Origin: Telmatactis stephensoni | Lineage: Eukaryota; Cnidaria; Anthozoa; Actiniaria; Isophelliidae | Assembly: GCA_029948255.1 (NCBI GenBank) | Contig: JALIZF010001939.1 | Coordinates: 973,001 to 1,037,000 of the forward strand | Direction of reading: 5' to 3' | Length of the DNA stretch: 64,000 bases | Shown here: positions 28,900 through 43,800 of the stretch, in pieces | Layout of the letters: each line of letters opens with the position of its first letter | Position numbering within the stretch: position 1 is the first letter of the stretch | Position numbers and translations under genes: made by a program | Notes under the pieces: generated by a model | What the model was told of the DNA's origin: nothing | Database searches by the model: none | What the model saw: the letters and a program-made list of their open reading frames with translations, nothing else

Positions 28900-31800
28900 G
28901 TAAAGTTGTAATCACCTTTATGTGCTAGTTTTAGCTATCAATAGCCTAGAGTATTTCATGGCCGACTTTTGGACCTCTCGCACTTAATTTACAAAAATGG
29001 CAGAAAATCCTAGCACACACAAGGTCTAAGTCTAGTTGAGAGAAATTAAGGTGAGAGAGCTATAAAGAAAGAAATAATGAAAGAAATAATGAATGAATGA
29101 ATGAACGAAAAAATGAAAGAAATAAAGAATGAAAATAAGAAAGAAGGAACTAAAGAAAGAAGGAAAGAAAAAAAAGAAAGAGAGAGAAAGAAGAAAAGAT
29201 AGAAGGAATTAAGAAAGAAAGAAGTTAGTATACTTTTTGAAACCTCTACTCTACTAGTTACGTTTAGTCTAGACCAAAAGGTTGACCAGACGACATTCTA
29301 CACTGAATAAACGTATTCTTTTTGTTTTGTTTTCTCTTTTTTATTCGCGCGCGCAGCAAAATGGCGCCTCATATTTGTGGCGCGTGAAGTGTGACGCACT
29401 GCTGTATTAGGCTAAGTGCTGCGAAATAAAAACTCTGCTTAATTCTAATACAACTGTATGTGATTTCCAATTAATGTTCTATCAACAGATCCTTATCAGA
29501 AAGTCTGGGAAACTGTCGATGTTCCCAAATCAAAGTGTAACAACAAATGCGATGGTCATGCTCAGTGCGCGTGCGGCCTGGTCTACGGGGATTATAAGTG
29601 CTCTTGTCCCGAAGGAATGGCTGGGTCTGGTACAAATGGAGACTGTAAACGTAAGTAGCGTATTGGATAGTGGATTTAGCCTGCGTTGCTGGCGGTCTGC
29701 GGTTTTGGGGTAGACCATTCAGCAACTATAGTGGATTCAAATCCCAACTTCGATGGATTCGAAGGGAGTGTTCAATCAATTTTGTTCGTTTGATCTCAGT
29801 TTTCTTTACTTTGCCATAAGGCTAGGATGTTCTTGTTGTCGCGTTGTTTATTTGTTTGCTGGTTTGTTTATTTGTTTTCTTGGGTTTTTTTGTCGGCTTG
29901 TTTTTTTTGTTTTTTTGTTTGCTTGCAGGTTTGTTTGTTTGTTTTCATTCCTGCTTGCTTGCTTGCTTGCTTACTAGTTGGTTGGTTGGTCGACAGCTTT
30001 TATCATTAATTGTCATACTAAAATAACCCATCGTTGCATGATGATATGTGTGCAGTGAGTAATAGTTCTTAATATGCATGTATTTTATTCAGTTTGTCCT
30101 CCCGGAACATACAAGCAGCTCCCAGGGTATGCCAAGACGTGCACAAAGTGTCCAGAAAATTCTTCTCATAAAAAACACGGTAGTATTTCGTACAGAGATT
30201 GTAAATGCAATCCTGGACATTATGGACAACCTGAATCACTCCAGCCTTGCAGACGTAAGTACCTTACAACTTGTCTTACAATTTTTTGCATTGCGCCAAC
30301 ACAGTTGTGCGCTACATTGCAGGGATGGACACACGGTGAAATTGTGTTGCACACATTGTTGCAAAAGGAGTTGCATCGTGTATCTTGGCCTTAAGCCGCT
30401 GCATTTTTGAATTTCGCTCATAGAAAACAAGTTTATTTGAAAAAGAACACAATCATTTATTGTGGTGCTTCAATTTGATGCTTTTTGACGACGTCTTTGC
30501 AATATCACAAACTGGTACACAAGTTTAGTTAGACTCCTAACAGCTGATCATTCATGATATTTCTCACCCTAGGCGCGTCTTCACATGAATACCAAAACTG
30601 GCTGTGAAAATATTTTGAATGAATAATAAAAGTATTAGATGAGTCTGAGTATGAATTATGCAGATTAAAGAGGTGTTATCTGCCAAATCCGAAAAAAAAA
30701 AGAATATTACCTTCATGCTTAAGCAATATAAAACGCGCGCGCATGTCTCTGTGTTCTGTGATATAAACATGATGGAAGATGTAGAGCAAGAGAAAAGCAA
30801 GCTTAAGAACAAGAGGTGTAGCCGATCGTAGCTGAGTGTTTCTCTTGCTTTTCTCTTGCTCTACATCTTCCAGAGCGTTTGTATCACAGTACAGAGACAT
30901 GAGCGATCGTTTTATATTGCATTCATAAAATCTTATCAACGTTTTTGTGCGAGCCATGTCTAAACATGGTAGCCAGCCATCAGCGCGCGCGTTATATCTC
31001 AAATATTTTATAATAATTACAACACGATTATTTCCTAGCGTTGAAATGCTCATTCCCCGTCGCTCCTACAAATGGTTTTATTGTTGGTGGAAGCTGCAAG
31101 GAAGAGTTTGGAAGTGAATGCTCGTTCGGATGTAATGAAGGATATCGATTGACTGGTACGGCAAATCAAAAATGCGATGTTAGCAAAGTGGACAATACTA
31201 AGGTCGCCTGGAGTGGAGATCCTGTCATTTGCAGAGGTACGAGTTTAGCTTAAGGTGGCTCGAAACAGTTATTGTATGCAAGCATTCAATTGTGTCCATT
31301 TTCTTTGCCTTGGTGTTTAGTTTGTTGTCCATATAGTCACTTGTCCATGGCTGCTCAAATTCGAGAGATTTTTGTAGAAAAACGTATTTCAGCCATCTTT
31401 GTTTACCGCTGCTATGGAAATGCAAATCAAGATGTAAGAGACATAAATCAAAACTTTATTCCAAGTCCAATAACTAGTGATAGGAAAACTTTTTTGGTTG
31501 GTCAAGAACAATTTATTTAGAAACTTTTGAATCGGTGGAATGAAAAATGGGAGCATTGCCAATAAAAACTATTGCGAGCCACCTTAAAGAATTAGTTGGA
31601 CGCCACGACAATCGGCCAAACTTTATGGAACGGAAAATTGTTTAGGGATAATCAAAATAGAGATCATTCTTAGTCTGTAAACATTCCCAGGAGAGTGAAT
31701 TGAACAAAAGTTATGGCAGACGTGTGTTTGGTTTTGATCTTGCATTGATTTTATTTTGTCAAGACCACCGACCTCTCTGCCCGAGAGACCATAATACTAA

Positions 31801-34800
31801 GAAAGCGAAACTAGTATTGGTGTCTGTGCGATGTTCGTGGCGATTAATTAAAGTTAGTTTTAGAAACAGGAAGTTGACGCCATCGCGCGCTCACAAAATG
31901 AAATTCGATTCTTGGAGGTGATACGGTTCGTATCTGCACACGCTTAAAAATCATATTCCATTGTTTGAGAGCCTGTGCGCGCGATATGCATGGCGTCAAC
32001 TACTCAACTTACTGACTTCCTGTTACTAAAAATAACTTTAAGTGCCAAGAACATCGCGCAGACATCAATCTGCAAGTTTCGCTTTCTTAGTATTATAGTC
32101 TCTTGGTCTGCCATATCTTTTGTCTATATCCCAAGACTAACGCCAAACAACCTGGTCCAGGTTTGAATGAGCTTTTATCAGGTATTTTTAAATTCGTAAA
32201 ACAGAAAAAGAATTACCATAGCTGGAAAAAGCATGTTAAAATTAGCAAGACAGTGAAGTTTGAAGGAATTAAATCCAAAACTCGCGAGAATATGAATTTT
32301 TGAAAAGTGTGAATTTATTTGTAAGAAAACCTTTGCTGGTAGGCATCTCTTGCCTACCAGAAATGTTTTCATACAAAATTTCAATTTTGGAAAATTCATA
32401 TCTTCGTGAGTTTGAAAGTTACTTCATTCAAACTTCACAGTTTTACTAATTTTGACATGCTCTTTCCAGCTATGGTAATTATATTTCTGTACTGTGACTT
32501 TTGGAATAATTACATGATAAGAGCTCATTAATCGATACCATTTTTCGTTATCAGAAATTACCTGTAAGACTCTAACAGGTATCAAACGCCGAGGACGCCA
32601 ATGGCAAATGTGTTGATCGTAATGGGAAGCAAGCGTCTTCAATGAGCTATAGAGTAAAATGTACGTTCACGTGTAGGAGAGGATACCGACCCTCTGGTGA
32701 TCTAGAAAGAACATGTGGTCTCAGTGGGGAGTGGTCAGGAACAGAGACAAAGTGTAATGGTAATTACCATGTTACCATAGTTACCAAAATCATCATCATC
32801 ATCAGGTTCATTGTTTCTTTAGAGCAAAACGACTGCGCACGCGCGAGTTTACGCGGGCTTACGCGCGTCCGCGTCTTGATCACAGGAATCCCAAGCAATA
32901 TTTTTTAGATTGTTCTCTTTAATTTTTTCCATATCGTATCTTTGAGCTTGGTTTTGAGCACGGGAGAAAACAGAAAAGTACTGTGAGAAAAAAGACAGAC
33001 AATAGAATATACAACAGTGTTCTTAATCTAATTTTTTTCAAATGTTTTCATTGAGGAGATTGGGGAGACAGTTCATAAGACACGCATGCGTAGTACACTT
33101 TGCCGCGGTGTCAGATCTTTTAATTAGAAAAGAGATGATCCAAAAGAATCTCAGAAGGGGAAGGGGCTCGGTCATAATTTTTTTATGATATTATAAGCGA
33201 GTGAACGTATTTGGGCTGCGTCGTTTATAACGATGCAACAATGATATAAGTGAATAACAATTTTGAAAAACCCGTATGAAAAGAGTACACATAACGGATA
33301 TTTCGTGTGGGCGCTTCATCGGATTAAAAACGAAGGGACTAAAGCTCAAAATATCAGTATTATAATGTACTATTTTTGTGCGGTGTATCAGATATTCCAT
33401 TCATTCATCATTAATAGCACATTTAACAGTCACTCAGTAATTAACTTGAACTATGTCTTTAATGTAGAGGTACGATGCGATAAACTGCCTAAAGTACCAA
33501 TAGGTTATTATTCTCCCAAAGACCTTAAATGCGAAGAGCAATCACAAAAGTTTGACACCGACTGCACGTACCATTGTCCTGACGGCTACCACATGGAGCC
33601 AGGTGGCATCATCGATACAACAAACTCACGAGTCTGCAACTATGAAAACGGTACTTGGGATGGACAACAACGCTCATGCAAAGGTATAAAAATGGTGGAG
33701 AACCCGGGATGAAAGGAATTGTTAGTTTTCACTCTGTTGTGCCGCCAGGGGCACATTTCTCGAAATTAGAGACCATAGAAACTATTTGGTGACAAAATGG
33801 TGGAGGATCCACGGATGAAAGGAATCGTTACTTTTCGGTCTGGCGTGCCACTAGCGGCGCGTTACTCGAAATTAAAGACCTCATAAGCTATCGGCCCTGC
33901 TGATTAGCCACTTGATTGATATCCCCCTTGTTACCCTTAATTTAAGTCAAAGTATGACTATTTATCCAACAAACATTTCTCAAACTTATTCCTCTCTCTT
34001 CCCAGATCACACTCCTCCCGTGCTAACATGTCCCAACGATCAAACCCTCCCAAACGACAAAGGAAAAAGCACAGCCACTGTGAACTGGACTTTCGATTTC
34101 AACGACAACTCACTGAAATCCGGTGCTGCTGGAATTACAAAGGACAAATTCTCAGTTGTCATAAACGTTAACAGCATCACTACAGACAAGCCAAGTCAGT
34201 TAGCCATCGGAACTAATACAGTTTCTTATAATGTTACGGATCTTGATGGGAACTACAAGACATGCTCTTTTATAATTATTGTAAGAGGTATGGAATTTAA
34301 CAAATTGAAGATGAAAAAAGCAAACACATTTCTAAAATTGAAGATGGTTTTGAGTTGTCTGTCCTCTTATTGACACACTCTTGACGTCATAAAATGTTCA
34401 AAACTCAAGTGGAATCATGAGCGCAGCGCAGTTTAAAATCTCCCCGAAACTTTGCGATGTTACTAATATCGATGTGACAAATTTGATAGGAAGTTTTTTC
34501 CCCGATAAATCGAATAATTCGTAATGTCACACTTGCTTTTTGCATTACAAAGGCAACGTGACGGCACCAAAACATTCCGCGCAAGATGCGCTATTGGTAA
34601 CCCTTTACTACCGGGTTAACAGACTTCTGACATCTCAGTTTCTTTTATTTTTAATTCATCAGACACTGAGCCACCAACTTGTGAATTCTGTCCTCCAAGT
34701 AAAGAAATTGAGGTCACCAATGATTTACCGTATCGGCTGAATTGGGACAACCCAAGGTGTTCAGACAACTCAGGGTTGCCACCTTCCATTGAGCCAAGTA

Positions 34801-37800
34801 AAAGAAAGGGCATCGAAGTGAAGCCACCGGCCTTGTATACGATTGAGTACACGATTGCAGATCAGGCTAAACCAGAGAGGAACGTCTACCGTAACTGTAG
34901 TTTTACCATGAAAATAACAGGTAGGAGCGCTTAGCACGTAGCCAAAGATGCAACGTCTGCGGCGAGAAATCGTCTGAGCTAAGTACCAAGTGTGGCAGTT
35001 TCCTCACGCAGTTTTTTAGCGTGTGCGGCGGGCTTTACAAGCTGCTATGGTTCGCGCAGCTTGTTGCGCAACGAGATTTTGCGAGACGAGTTATAGAAAA
35101 AGTTGCGCATCGTACCGTGTAACTAAACCGTGCAACTAAACAAAAAAGATAATCCAAAATCAAATCGTGCCAAGATCATCTCGAAAATGATAGTGTTATT
35201 GTATTGTAGGTTTTAGATTTTTATCAATTTGTACTCATTTATTGATAGGATAATTTTAAGCAACTTTCTAATGATTTGCGATGTTTCTGAATTCTAGTTC
35301 CCGGATGCAAGCCATTCAAACCGCCTAAAAATGGAGCATCCAAGTGCTTTGAATGGCAGACAACTTTAGCGTGCACCGTTGCTTGTCAGAGATCATTTGA
35401 TTTTGTGTATAATCCTGCCCAAAGCTACATGTGTAACAAGGGGAAATGGTCCACATATGGCAATCCCATGATACCCTACGACGATAAATTACCGTGGCCT
35501 GACTGTTCAAGTGAGTAGATTCTATTTTTCTCCCTGTTTTCTTTCCTTTCCCCTCTCTTCCCTGCATTTCTTCCTCCCTTCCTCTCCCTCCTTACTCAAT
35601 CCTTCCATTCATCCATGTCTTCCTCCCTCCCTCCTTCCCTCCTTCCTCCCTTGCTCCTAATTACCTTCCTTCTTCCCTTCCTTTTTTATCCCTTCTTTCC
35701 TTCCCTCCTCCCTCCCTTCTTCCCTTCCTTTCTTCCTCCCCTTCATTCCTTCCTTCGTCTCTTTCTCTCTTCCTTCCTCTCTTCCTTCCTCTCTTCCTTC
35801 CTTCCTCCCTTCCTTGTTCATCCCTTCTTTCCCTTCCTTCCTCCCCTCCCCTAATTCTCTTAATTCTTTCCTTCGTCTCTCCCATCTTTCCTCCCTTCCT
35901 TTTTATCCCTTCTTTCCTTTCCTCCTCCCTCACTACCCCTTCCTTTCTTCCCTCCCTTTCTTCCTTCCACTCCTCCTACCATCCTCTCTCCCTTCCTTCC
36001 TTATTTATTCCTTTGTTCATTCTTTCGTTCACGCAAAGAAAAATGTCAATACAAGTTAATTTTTTTTTGTTTCTATAGAACGCGCAAACCCATCTCACGT
36101 GAAACTCCAGGCCAACCCTGCCTATTTCTACGACGGTGACTGTAACGACCCCAATGTCCAGGCCAAACTTAAACAAGATTTTATAACACTTTTGTATCCA
36201 CCCAACTCACCACCATTCTTTTGCTTGACGAATCCCGCCTGTAATGTTCAAAAAGTTTCAGTTCATTGTGGAGAACTTGACGCGTCTGCAAAACGAAAAC
36301 GTCGCTCAAGTACTAAACAGGTATGGACTTACTGTAAGTGACCGAAAAGTTCACGGAGTCAGAACAAACAAGCAACAAACAAGCAAGAAAGCAACAAACA
36401 AGCAAGAAAGCAAAGGAAAGCAAACCAACCCATCAACCAACCAATCAACTAGCCAATCAACAAACAAACGAACGAACGAAAGAACGAAAGAACGAAAGAA
36501 CGAACAAACAAATAAACAAGCAAACAAGCAAACAAACAATCAAACAAACGTTTTTTTGAATAAGCCAATATAATTAATATATAATAAGCTAAGATGTTTC
36601 GTTTTATCCCTATTCACTTTCGTAGGAGACAAAAACGAAAACTAATTCCTAACAAACTGAAATGGTTTATCAAATGAAAATAGTTTACAAACAAACAAAC
36701 AGCAAACAAACCAAAAAACAAAAAACAAACAAGCAAACAAACTATAACTAACAGAAAAATCGCTTTACATGTTTTTGTATTTTTAAGGTGTACTTCAAGC
36801 TCAAATATGTCGAAAAATCCTCCAACATACAATCTGGTAGCGATGATTCAGCCAATCAAAATAAATTTAACGCCTTAAAAACTGAAGTCGAAAAGAAAAG
36901 AGCTGAAGTGTACAGTAGCATTCAGAAAATTGACTGGAACGCTTTCAAAGTCAAGTCAGGTTTAGATCTTCGTGGGGGAGCAGACAAATTCAACTTGAAA
37001 CACGCTGACGGCTATTGCTCCGAAGAAGGTGCCGTGGTTAGAAAATGCACCAATTTTGAACTTCAATACCAGAACCTCTGCAACAAGAATAAAGGAGAAA
37101 TCACCAAATGTAGTATGTATATAGTTAATGGAAATGATTGTTAAGACTCAAAGACAAACATATTGTGTCGTTCGTGCGGGCTTCCTGTGTTTCTACTATT
37201 GGGTTTCCTGTTACCGAAAAGCTTGGTTTCTAAGCTAATTTCAAGATGGTGGACAATGTGATGTGTTTCATCGCTACAATATCTGCAAGTTTTGATGGAA
37301 TTTCGACAGTTTGAGGCTCCAAATTGCAGGAAAATCAACAAAAATAAATCTACGTGACTTCCAAATATGGTAATGCCTGCCCAAATATGAAATAGACTTC
37401 ATAGCCGTGCGAACGACACAATTTTATAGAGATATGTTTGATATGCAAAAATGTTACCAATAATGTTGTTCGATCTTTCCGACTTTGTATGCTCCGACAT
37501 GTTGGATCAGTGATCAAGTAGTCCTTTTTTAGGTTGGTTTTGATATATTGCTTGAGCAAGCAGGAGATTTTTGTTTCCTCGTTCACGTAGCTTTAATACG
37601 TTAGTTTACGTTATAAACTAACGTAAACTAACGTATTTACACTTTTAATGTCGAACACTTGTTTTCAGTTCGTTGTCCAGTTGGAACATACTACGACAGC
37701 GAAAACGAAAAGTGTACTATTTGCCCAGAGGGACAATATGTCAACGCTGAAGGAGCCCTACAGTGCAAACACTGTCCTTTAGGAACATGGACCTTTGGTG

Positions 37801-40800
37801 ACAAAAAAGAGAATTTCACTTCATGTCAAGGTACGTATGTTATTGAAGGCTCGCCTTTACGCGAGATGTCCGTGCAAAAAGCGTATGCTGTAATCACTTC
37901 ATTTTGCACTTGATCGAGCAGATTTCTAATGGCGTGGCGTGCCGTGTGTCTGTGTTGTGACCAATCAACATTTTTATTCATGTTTTCCATGCAAAACGCT
38001 AATACGTGGCTAACACTACTGGAGCCGTTTCCTGAAAGTCCGATTAGCGCTATCCCAGGATTAAAACCAATAATTTTCTTAAGATTTGGTCTTGGATTTT
38101 ATCCCACACCATAGAAAATACGGCCAACAGAAAGCACGATATTCGGTGGTATTCAACTGTCTCTTCCGATGAGGCATTTCAGCAATTGACAGACTTTGTC
38201 ACGGCCAAAATTTGCTTTCACTGTGTTCATTTACACACCATTCTTACCCCATTTATTCTTTTTCTTTTCTCAGCTGAATGCGGGCCAGGATATTTTTCCA
38301 ACACAGGAATCGCAACCTGTTTTCAGTGTCCAGCAGGAACATACTCCAGTGAGAGAAGAAACAAGAAGTGTATCACGTGTCCTAAGGGAACTACATCTGT
38401 GGCTGCTGCGTCTCAAAGACTCGAAGACTGTGGAAGTAAGTTACACCAATCATTCTTTTAAATTATTATCGCCATTCAGTCGATTCGGGTGGAATATTGG
38501 GAAAATTGCCTGCAATTTTAAAGTAGACAACGCAAATATTATTATTAATATGAATATTTTATAAATAATTTCCCGCCGGAAACCCACGCATTGCAAACTA
38601 CATACCGCGTCTTTTGTCTGGTAAAACTTCTTTTAGACAAAATTTAAAAATATATGGCCGATTTTTAACTCATGGATTGCATATTTTAATGTTTAAATTT
38701 GTGAGAGCAATAATCTATCATTTAAAAAATTATAAATTGCTTCAATTGATATATATTTTATTTAACTAAAATGTATTTTTGGGCCTCCTGTGGTCATTGT
38801 TATCGGTCAATCCACGAGTTACTTCGCCATTGGCGAGTTGATTATATCTTAAAAGCTCAAAATTTGGCCTTGGATTCATTGCTAGTTTATCAAAATGGAT
38901 AATGTTGTATTTCAGTGGTTTGCGCTGCTGGTACATTCTCTAAGAATGGCGTTGAGCCGTGTTCTCCATGTCCCGTTGGGACTTACCAAAACGCTACAGG
39001 CAAGACCACGTGTTTGCCCTGCCCTGGTCGATTGTCTACGTATGGAACGGGTGCTGAATCAACGTCAAGCTGTTTTGGTAAGAAAACTAGAAAGAACTAG
39101 AACGCACAAAAGTTATAGGAGGAGAATCAAGTTCTACCTCTGTTTCTAAACATTGCACGCTGATATTAAGCAGATTTAGCAATCGTGACCCAACGCGAGA
39201 ATAGGACGGAGATGACGCAAATATCATATTTGTTCGTTGCGTGACTATCGTGACGACGACGTCACGTTCAGGACGCCATTTCGCTTGTTCACACGTCCCC
39301 TTCTTGAAGTCGGCGACAGTAACGGTCACTACGAACAAAATTCATCAGTGCGCGAGGCGTCCTCTTTAACGTCGCGCCGCATTTGCCAAATTGATATATT
39401 CTACTGTTCCGCACGACGTTACTTTGTAAACATTGCATCGTGTGTCAGGCGTTAACTACTTAACAAATAGATTCCACTTTCCCATACAGAATACTCTAAT
39501 ACTGAGGTGAACAGGAGACCTCAAAATGTGGTGAGAACATAAAAGTACGCCACGAGACAAATTCGAGTAATATGACTGTTGTTTTTACTTCACTTTGGCG
39601 TCTTGTTTTGCATCAATTAGAGTTAAGACCTACGGAATCGAATCTATTTGTATCGAAACATTTCAACCAATCAGAGCACGCGTAAAATTCTATGACGTCA
39701 TCTACGCGTGCGTGCTGTAATCCCACACGGTTATCGACCAATCAGAGCGCACGTAATATACCAATTATTGTATAATTCTGAATTCCACACGGCTCTCGAC
39801 CAATCAGAGCGCACGCAATATACCAATAATTCTTATCATATGCATAATTATTGATAATAATTGCACGTTAATCATCTTTACAGAGGTAAATGACTGTGTC
39901 TCAAGCCCATGCAATAACCATGGTCAATGTATTGACACCAAAGAGTCATATCGATGTGAGTGTCCTGCAGGGTTCAGAGGAAAGAACTGCGAGGAGGAAA
40001 TAGACGAATGCGCTAAAAATCCTTGTTTTGATGGCGCAACTTGTGTTGATAAGGTAACTTATAGATACCTAGTTGATAGCTTCGATTATTGTCATCATCA
40101 TCACTATTTGTTTATCATTGTTATTAAATTGGTCGTCATCATTGATGGCAATTAATCATCCATCCATCCATCCTTCCTCCCATCAACGCTCCCTCCATTC
40201 CTTACATCCTCTTATTTATCGTTATTTGTTAACATGCCTTCTGGTTGATATTGCACGACAATCTAACCGCATGGAGCGCGAGGCGATAGCACGCTTTTAA
40301 CTTATTCAAATGAACATTTTTCATCTTTTAGATAGACAGTTATCTATGCCTATGCCCTAATGGATATAGCGGTGAGAAATGTGACAAAGCAATTAAGACT
40401 TGTAGAACTAACAACCCTTGTGTACGTGGCACGTGCGTGGAGCAAGGCGCAGGCGCTCAGTGTGTGTGTCCTGTTGGTTACGAGGGACAGTTCTGTGAGA
40501 TAAACACCGATGAGTGTGCAAAGAACCCTTGTAAGAATAACGCAGTCTGTATTGGTAAGTTAAAGCATATACACAGTCTATCAAATACTCCATTTTTCTA
40601 GCCTTTTTTCAGTCACTTTTCCCTTCGTGCCACATGAAACTTTAGATTAATAATTATGAAGCTGTTTTGAACACTGATGAGTTTTTGTAACCAGAAAACA
40701 GACCAAACTCCTCAAACAAGGTTTTTTGGTTTAAAGAAGAAAGAAGATGATTTCGATGACGGGAATCATCAAGTTTTGTCTCAGAATGATGAGCTTGAAA

Positions 40801-43800
40801 CAAAAACAAACAAACAAACAAACAAAATAGTCAACAAGATCTATTGATCTCCGGTCGATCCCTTCCTGATCAAGCTAAACTCTCGGGCTTTTCTTTCCAG
40901 CCCTTAGTTATCTATTCCACGCCACTAGCGCTTTTAATAAAGCTTGAATATTTTGATTTCCTTGGAACTTGTTTACATGTATTTAGGGCGACCCTAGGTC
41001 TAGAGCTAACTTTCTTTTCCCTTGGAACACTAAAACCGAGAATCATTCATCCTACTACTAGTGTTAAGTCTACCTGTAACGAATTCTAACCTTCTAGTTT
41101 CTGTTCATAGGTGGCGTAGATACATTCCGTTGCATCTGTAGAGCTGGATACTCAGGAAAACTGTGCCAAATTAACGACGATAACTGCTTGAACAACCCTT
41201 GTAAAAATGGTGGAAAATGTATTGATGGAGAGCGCTTCTACTTTTGCCAGTGTCCTGCGGGATATACGGGAGCTCAATGTGAACACGAGATCGATGAGTG
41301 CCAGTCAAGTCCATGTCAACATGGCGGGAAATGTACTGATAAAAAGAATGACTTTGACTGTGCATGCAGGCCAACTTACACAGGGAAACGGTGCGAGAAA
41401 CGTACGTAATTACAGTTTTATGATCTATCTAAATTTAGAACATTTTTGAGATATAACGCGCGCGCGTTGATTGGCTAGCTACGGTGCAGTAATGTCAGAG
41501 ACATGGCTTGCACTAAAACGTTGAACATATTTTATTTAAGCAATATAAAACGCGCGCGCACGTCTCTGTTCTGTGATATAAACACGATGGAAGATGTAGA
41601 GCAAGAGAAAAGTAAGCTTAGGAACACGAGGCGTAGCCGAATGTTTCTCTTGCTTTTTGAGTGCTCTACATCTTCCATCGTGTTTATATCACAGTAGAGA
41701 GACATAAGCGATCGTTTTATATTGCTTTTATAAAATATTTTCGACGTTTTTTGAGCGAGCCATGTCTCTGTCCTCTGATATAAACATGGTTGCCAGCCAA
41801 TCAGCGCGCGCGTTATATCTCAAATACTTTATAAAAAAAGTAATATAAAACGATCGCTTATGTCTCTGTACTGTGATAAAACACTCTCCAAGATGTAGAG
41901 CACTCGGAAAGCAAGAGAAACACTTGGCTACGCTTTAAGCTTGCTTTTCTTGTGCTCTATATCTCCTATAGTGTTTATATCACAGTAAACAGACGCGCAC
42001 GCTTTTTAATGATTGAGCCAGTATAAACTATCTTAATCCTCTTGTGCTGTTTTGCTTTCAGAACTTTTACCAGACTTCGATTTATCTTTCCAAGACCGTT
42101 CTAGTCCCGCATACGCCGAGGTAGAGAAAATCATCCCAGACATCCGTCAATTCACCATAGCTGTATGGGTACGTACCACAGACTCCAATCCTGGTGTACC
42201 ATTATCGTATGCTGTTAGAGATGGCGGTAAAGATCAAGACAACGCGTTAGCCATACAAGATTGTAGTGGCATCAACTTGATCATCAACAACCAGACAGCT
42301 TATTTAGGTGTTGATATCAACGATGGATCATGGCACCACTTTGCTGTCACCTGGCAAAGTACCTCAGGTATTTGGCATGCGTTTTTGGACGGCACGCGCG
42401 TCAAGGCCTCGTCGGCTCCTTTCCAACAGAACCAAGTGATTCGTGGAGGAGGAGTTATGATTGCAGCCCAAGAGCAGGATGACATCGGCGGAGGATTCAA
42501 CGCTGAAGAGAGCTTTATTGGCGACATGAGCCAGTTGAATATTTGGAGTCGTGTTCTTACAGATAATGAGGTTTACAACTTGGCGCAGAATTGTGACCAT
42601 GCGCAAGGAGATATTGCAGCTTGGGCAGACTTTAGAGAAAGTCTTTTTGGTGTTTATAGTGTTACGCCTAAATCCTATGCTTGTGATTGTAAGTGAAACA
42701 TCTATAGCCCTATTTTCACGACAACCTTTTTTATGGCACGGCCCCCCTAATTCTGGGCACGCGAGCCCGTCATTTTTGGCACGGCATCGGTAATTATCAT
42801 CCTGTGAACAGAAAATTTGTTAGCCTGATAGGGGTGCCACACCCAAAAATAATCAGCCTGTGTGCCAAGATTTAGGGGTGCCGTACCATAAATAGGTTGT
42901 TGTGTAAACCGGGTTCTTTGTCCAGATATATTTATTCATTGAGGTTGAGTAACATTCAAAGATTTTAAATCTCACTCGAGATGTTTTTGAGTCAGTACTC
43001 CTCTATGGAACATTTTCGCGTCCGCGCGCGCTCCTTGTGGTTGAAGATGCCCCCAAAACCCGGCGCAAACTTCACCTGAATGAAAGTTCGTAAATGCAAA
43101 ACAATTAACAGAGTAATTCAGAAGCCCAAGAGTGATTTAGATTTTTGTGGTAGAATTAAAAACGCGACAGGACTCGACACAAGAACGTATTGAGGATTAT
43201 TGCATGTGTAACGTGACAGCGTTGTGACTCCACGTTCAGGACGCCTCACGCGCGTTTTTTACAGGACATCTCTTAACAGGGTATTTGTCATCCAAATCCC
43301 CGTGTCACAAAGCGAGCATAAACCGTAAATCCCAACAAATGTGATCGGTTGTCCTTGTTTGAGCTTTTCTAAGCCAGTTACTTTCCACATGCAATTTCCT
43401 CTTATCTAGTCGAGTTTATCTGTGAACATTTGCTTGAGTTTTCTATGAATGTATGTTACGTATGTACTACTTTACGTATAGTCGTACGTTGCGCAGCTTT
43501 GTGAAACGGGTTGCAGGATCCAACTTTTTTCCCAATCTAATCTTGTACGGAATTTGACCGCCGCCCGTTTGGCTCAGTTAGATGTTGGATGGGCGTCGGT
43601 CTTCAGTGCGGAAGGCTGGAGTCCAGTTCCCCGGCCAGACTAACACTCAAGGTCTTTAAATAATTAAGGAAAAGATGCTGCCTTTGTATTTACATCTGCA
43701 AATGGTTAGACCTTCACGACGTCTCGAATTAGGACGTTAAACCATAGGCCTTGTCTCTCCACGCTTCACGACTATGCATTGGAGGGACGTCAAAGAACCC

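Noticed and set aside
32563..32579. A 15-base micro-intron (gtaaga...aacag) repairing exon 5
   Set aside because: It has donor- and acceptor-like ends but is far below any workable intron size; a one-base insertion explains the length and the frames.
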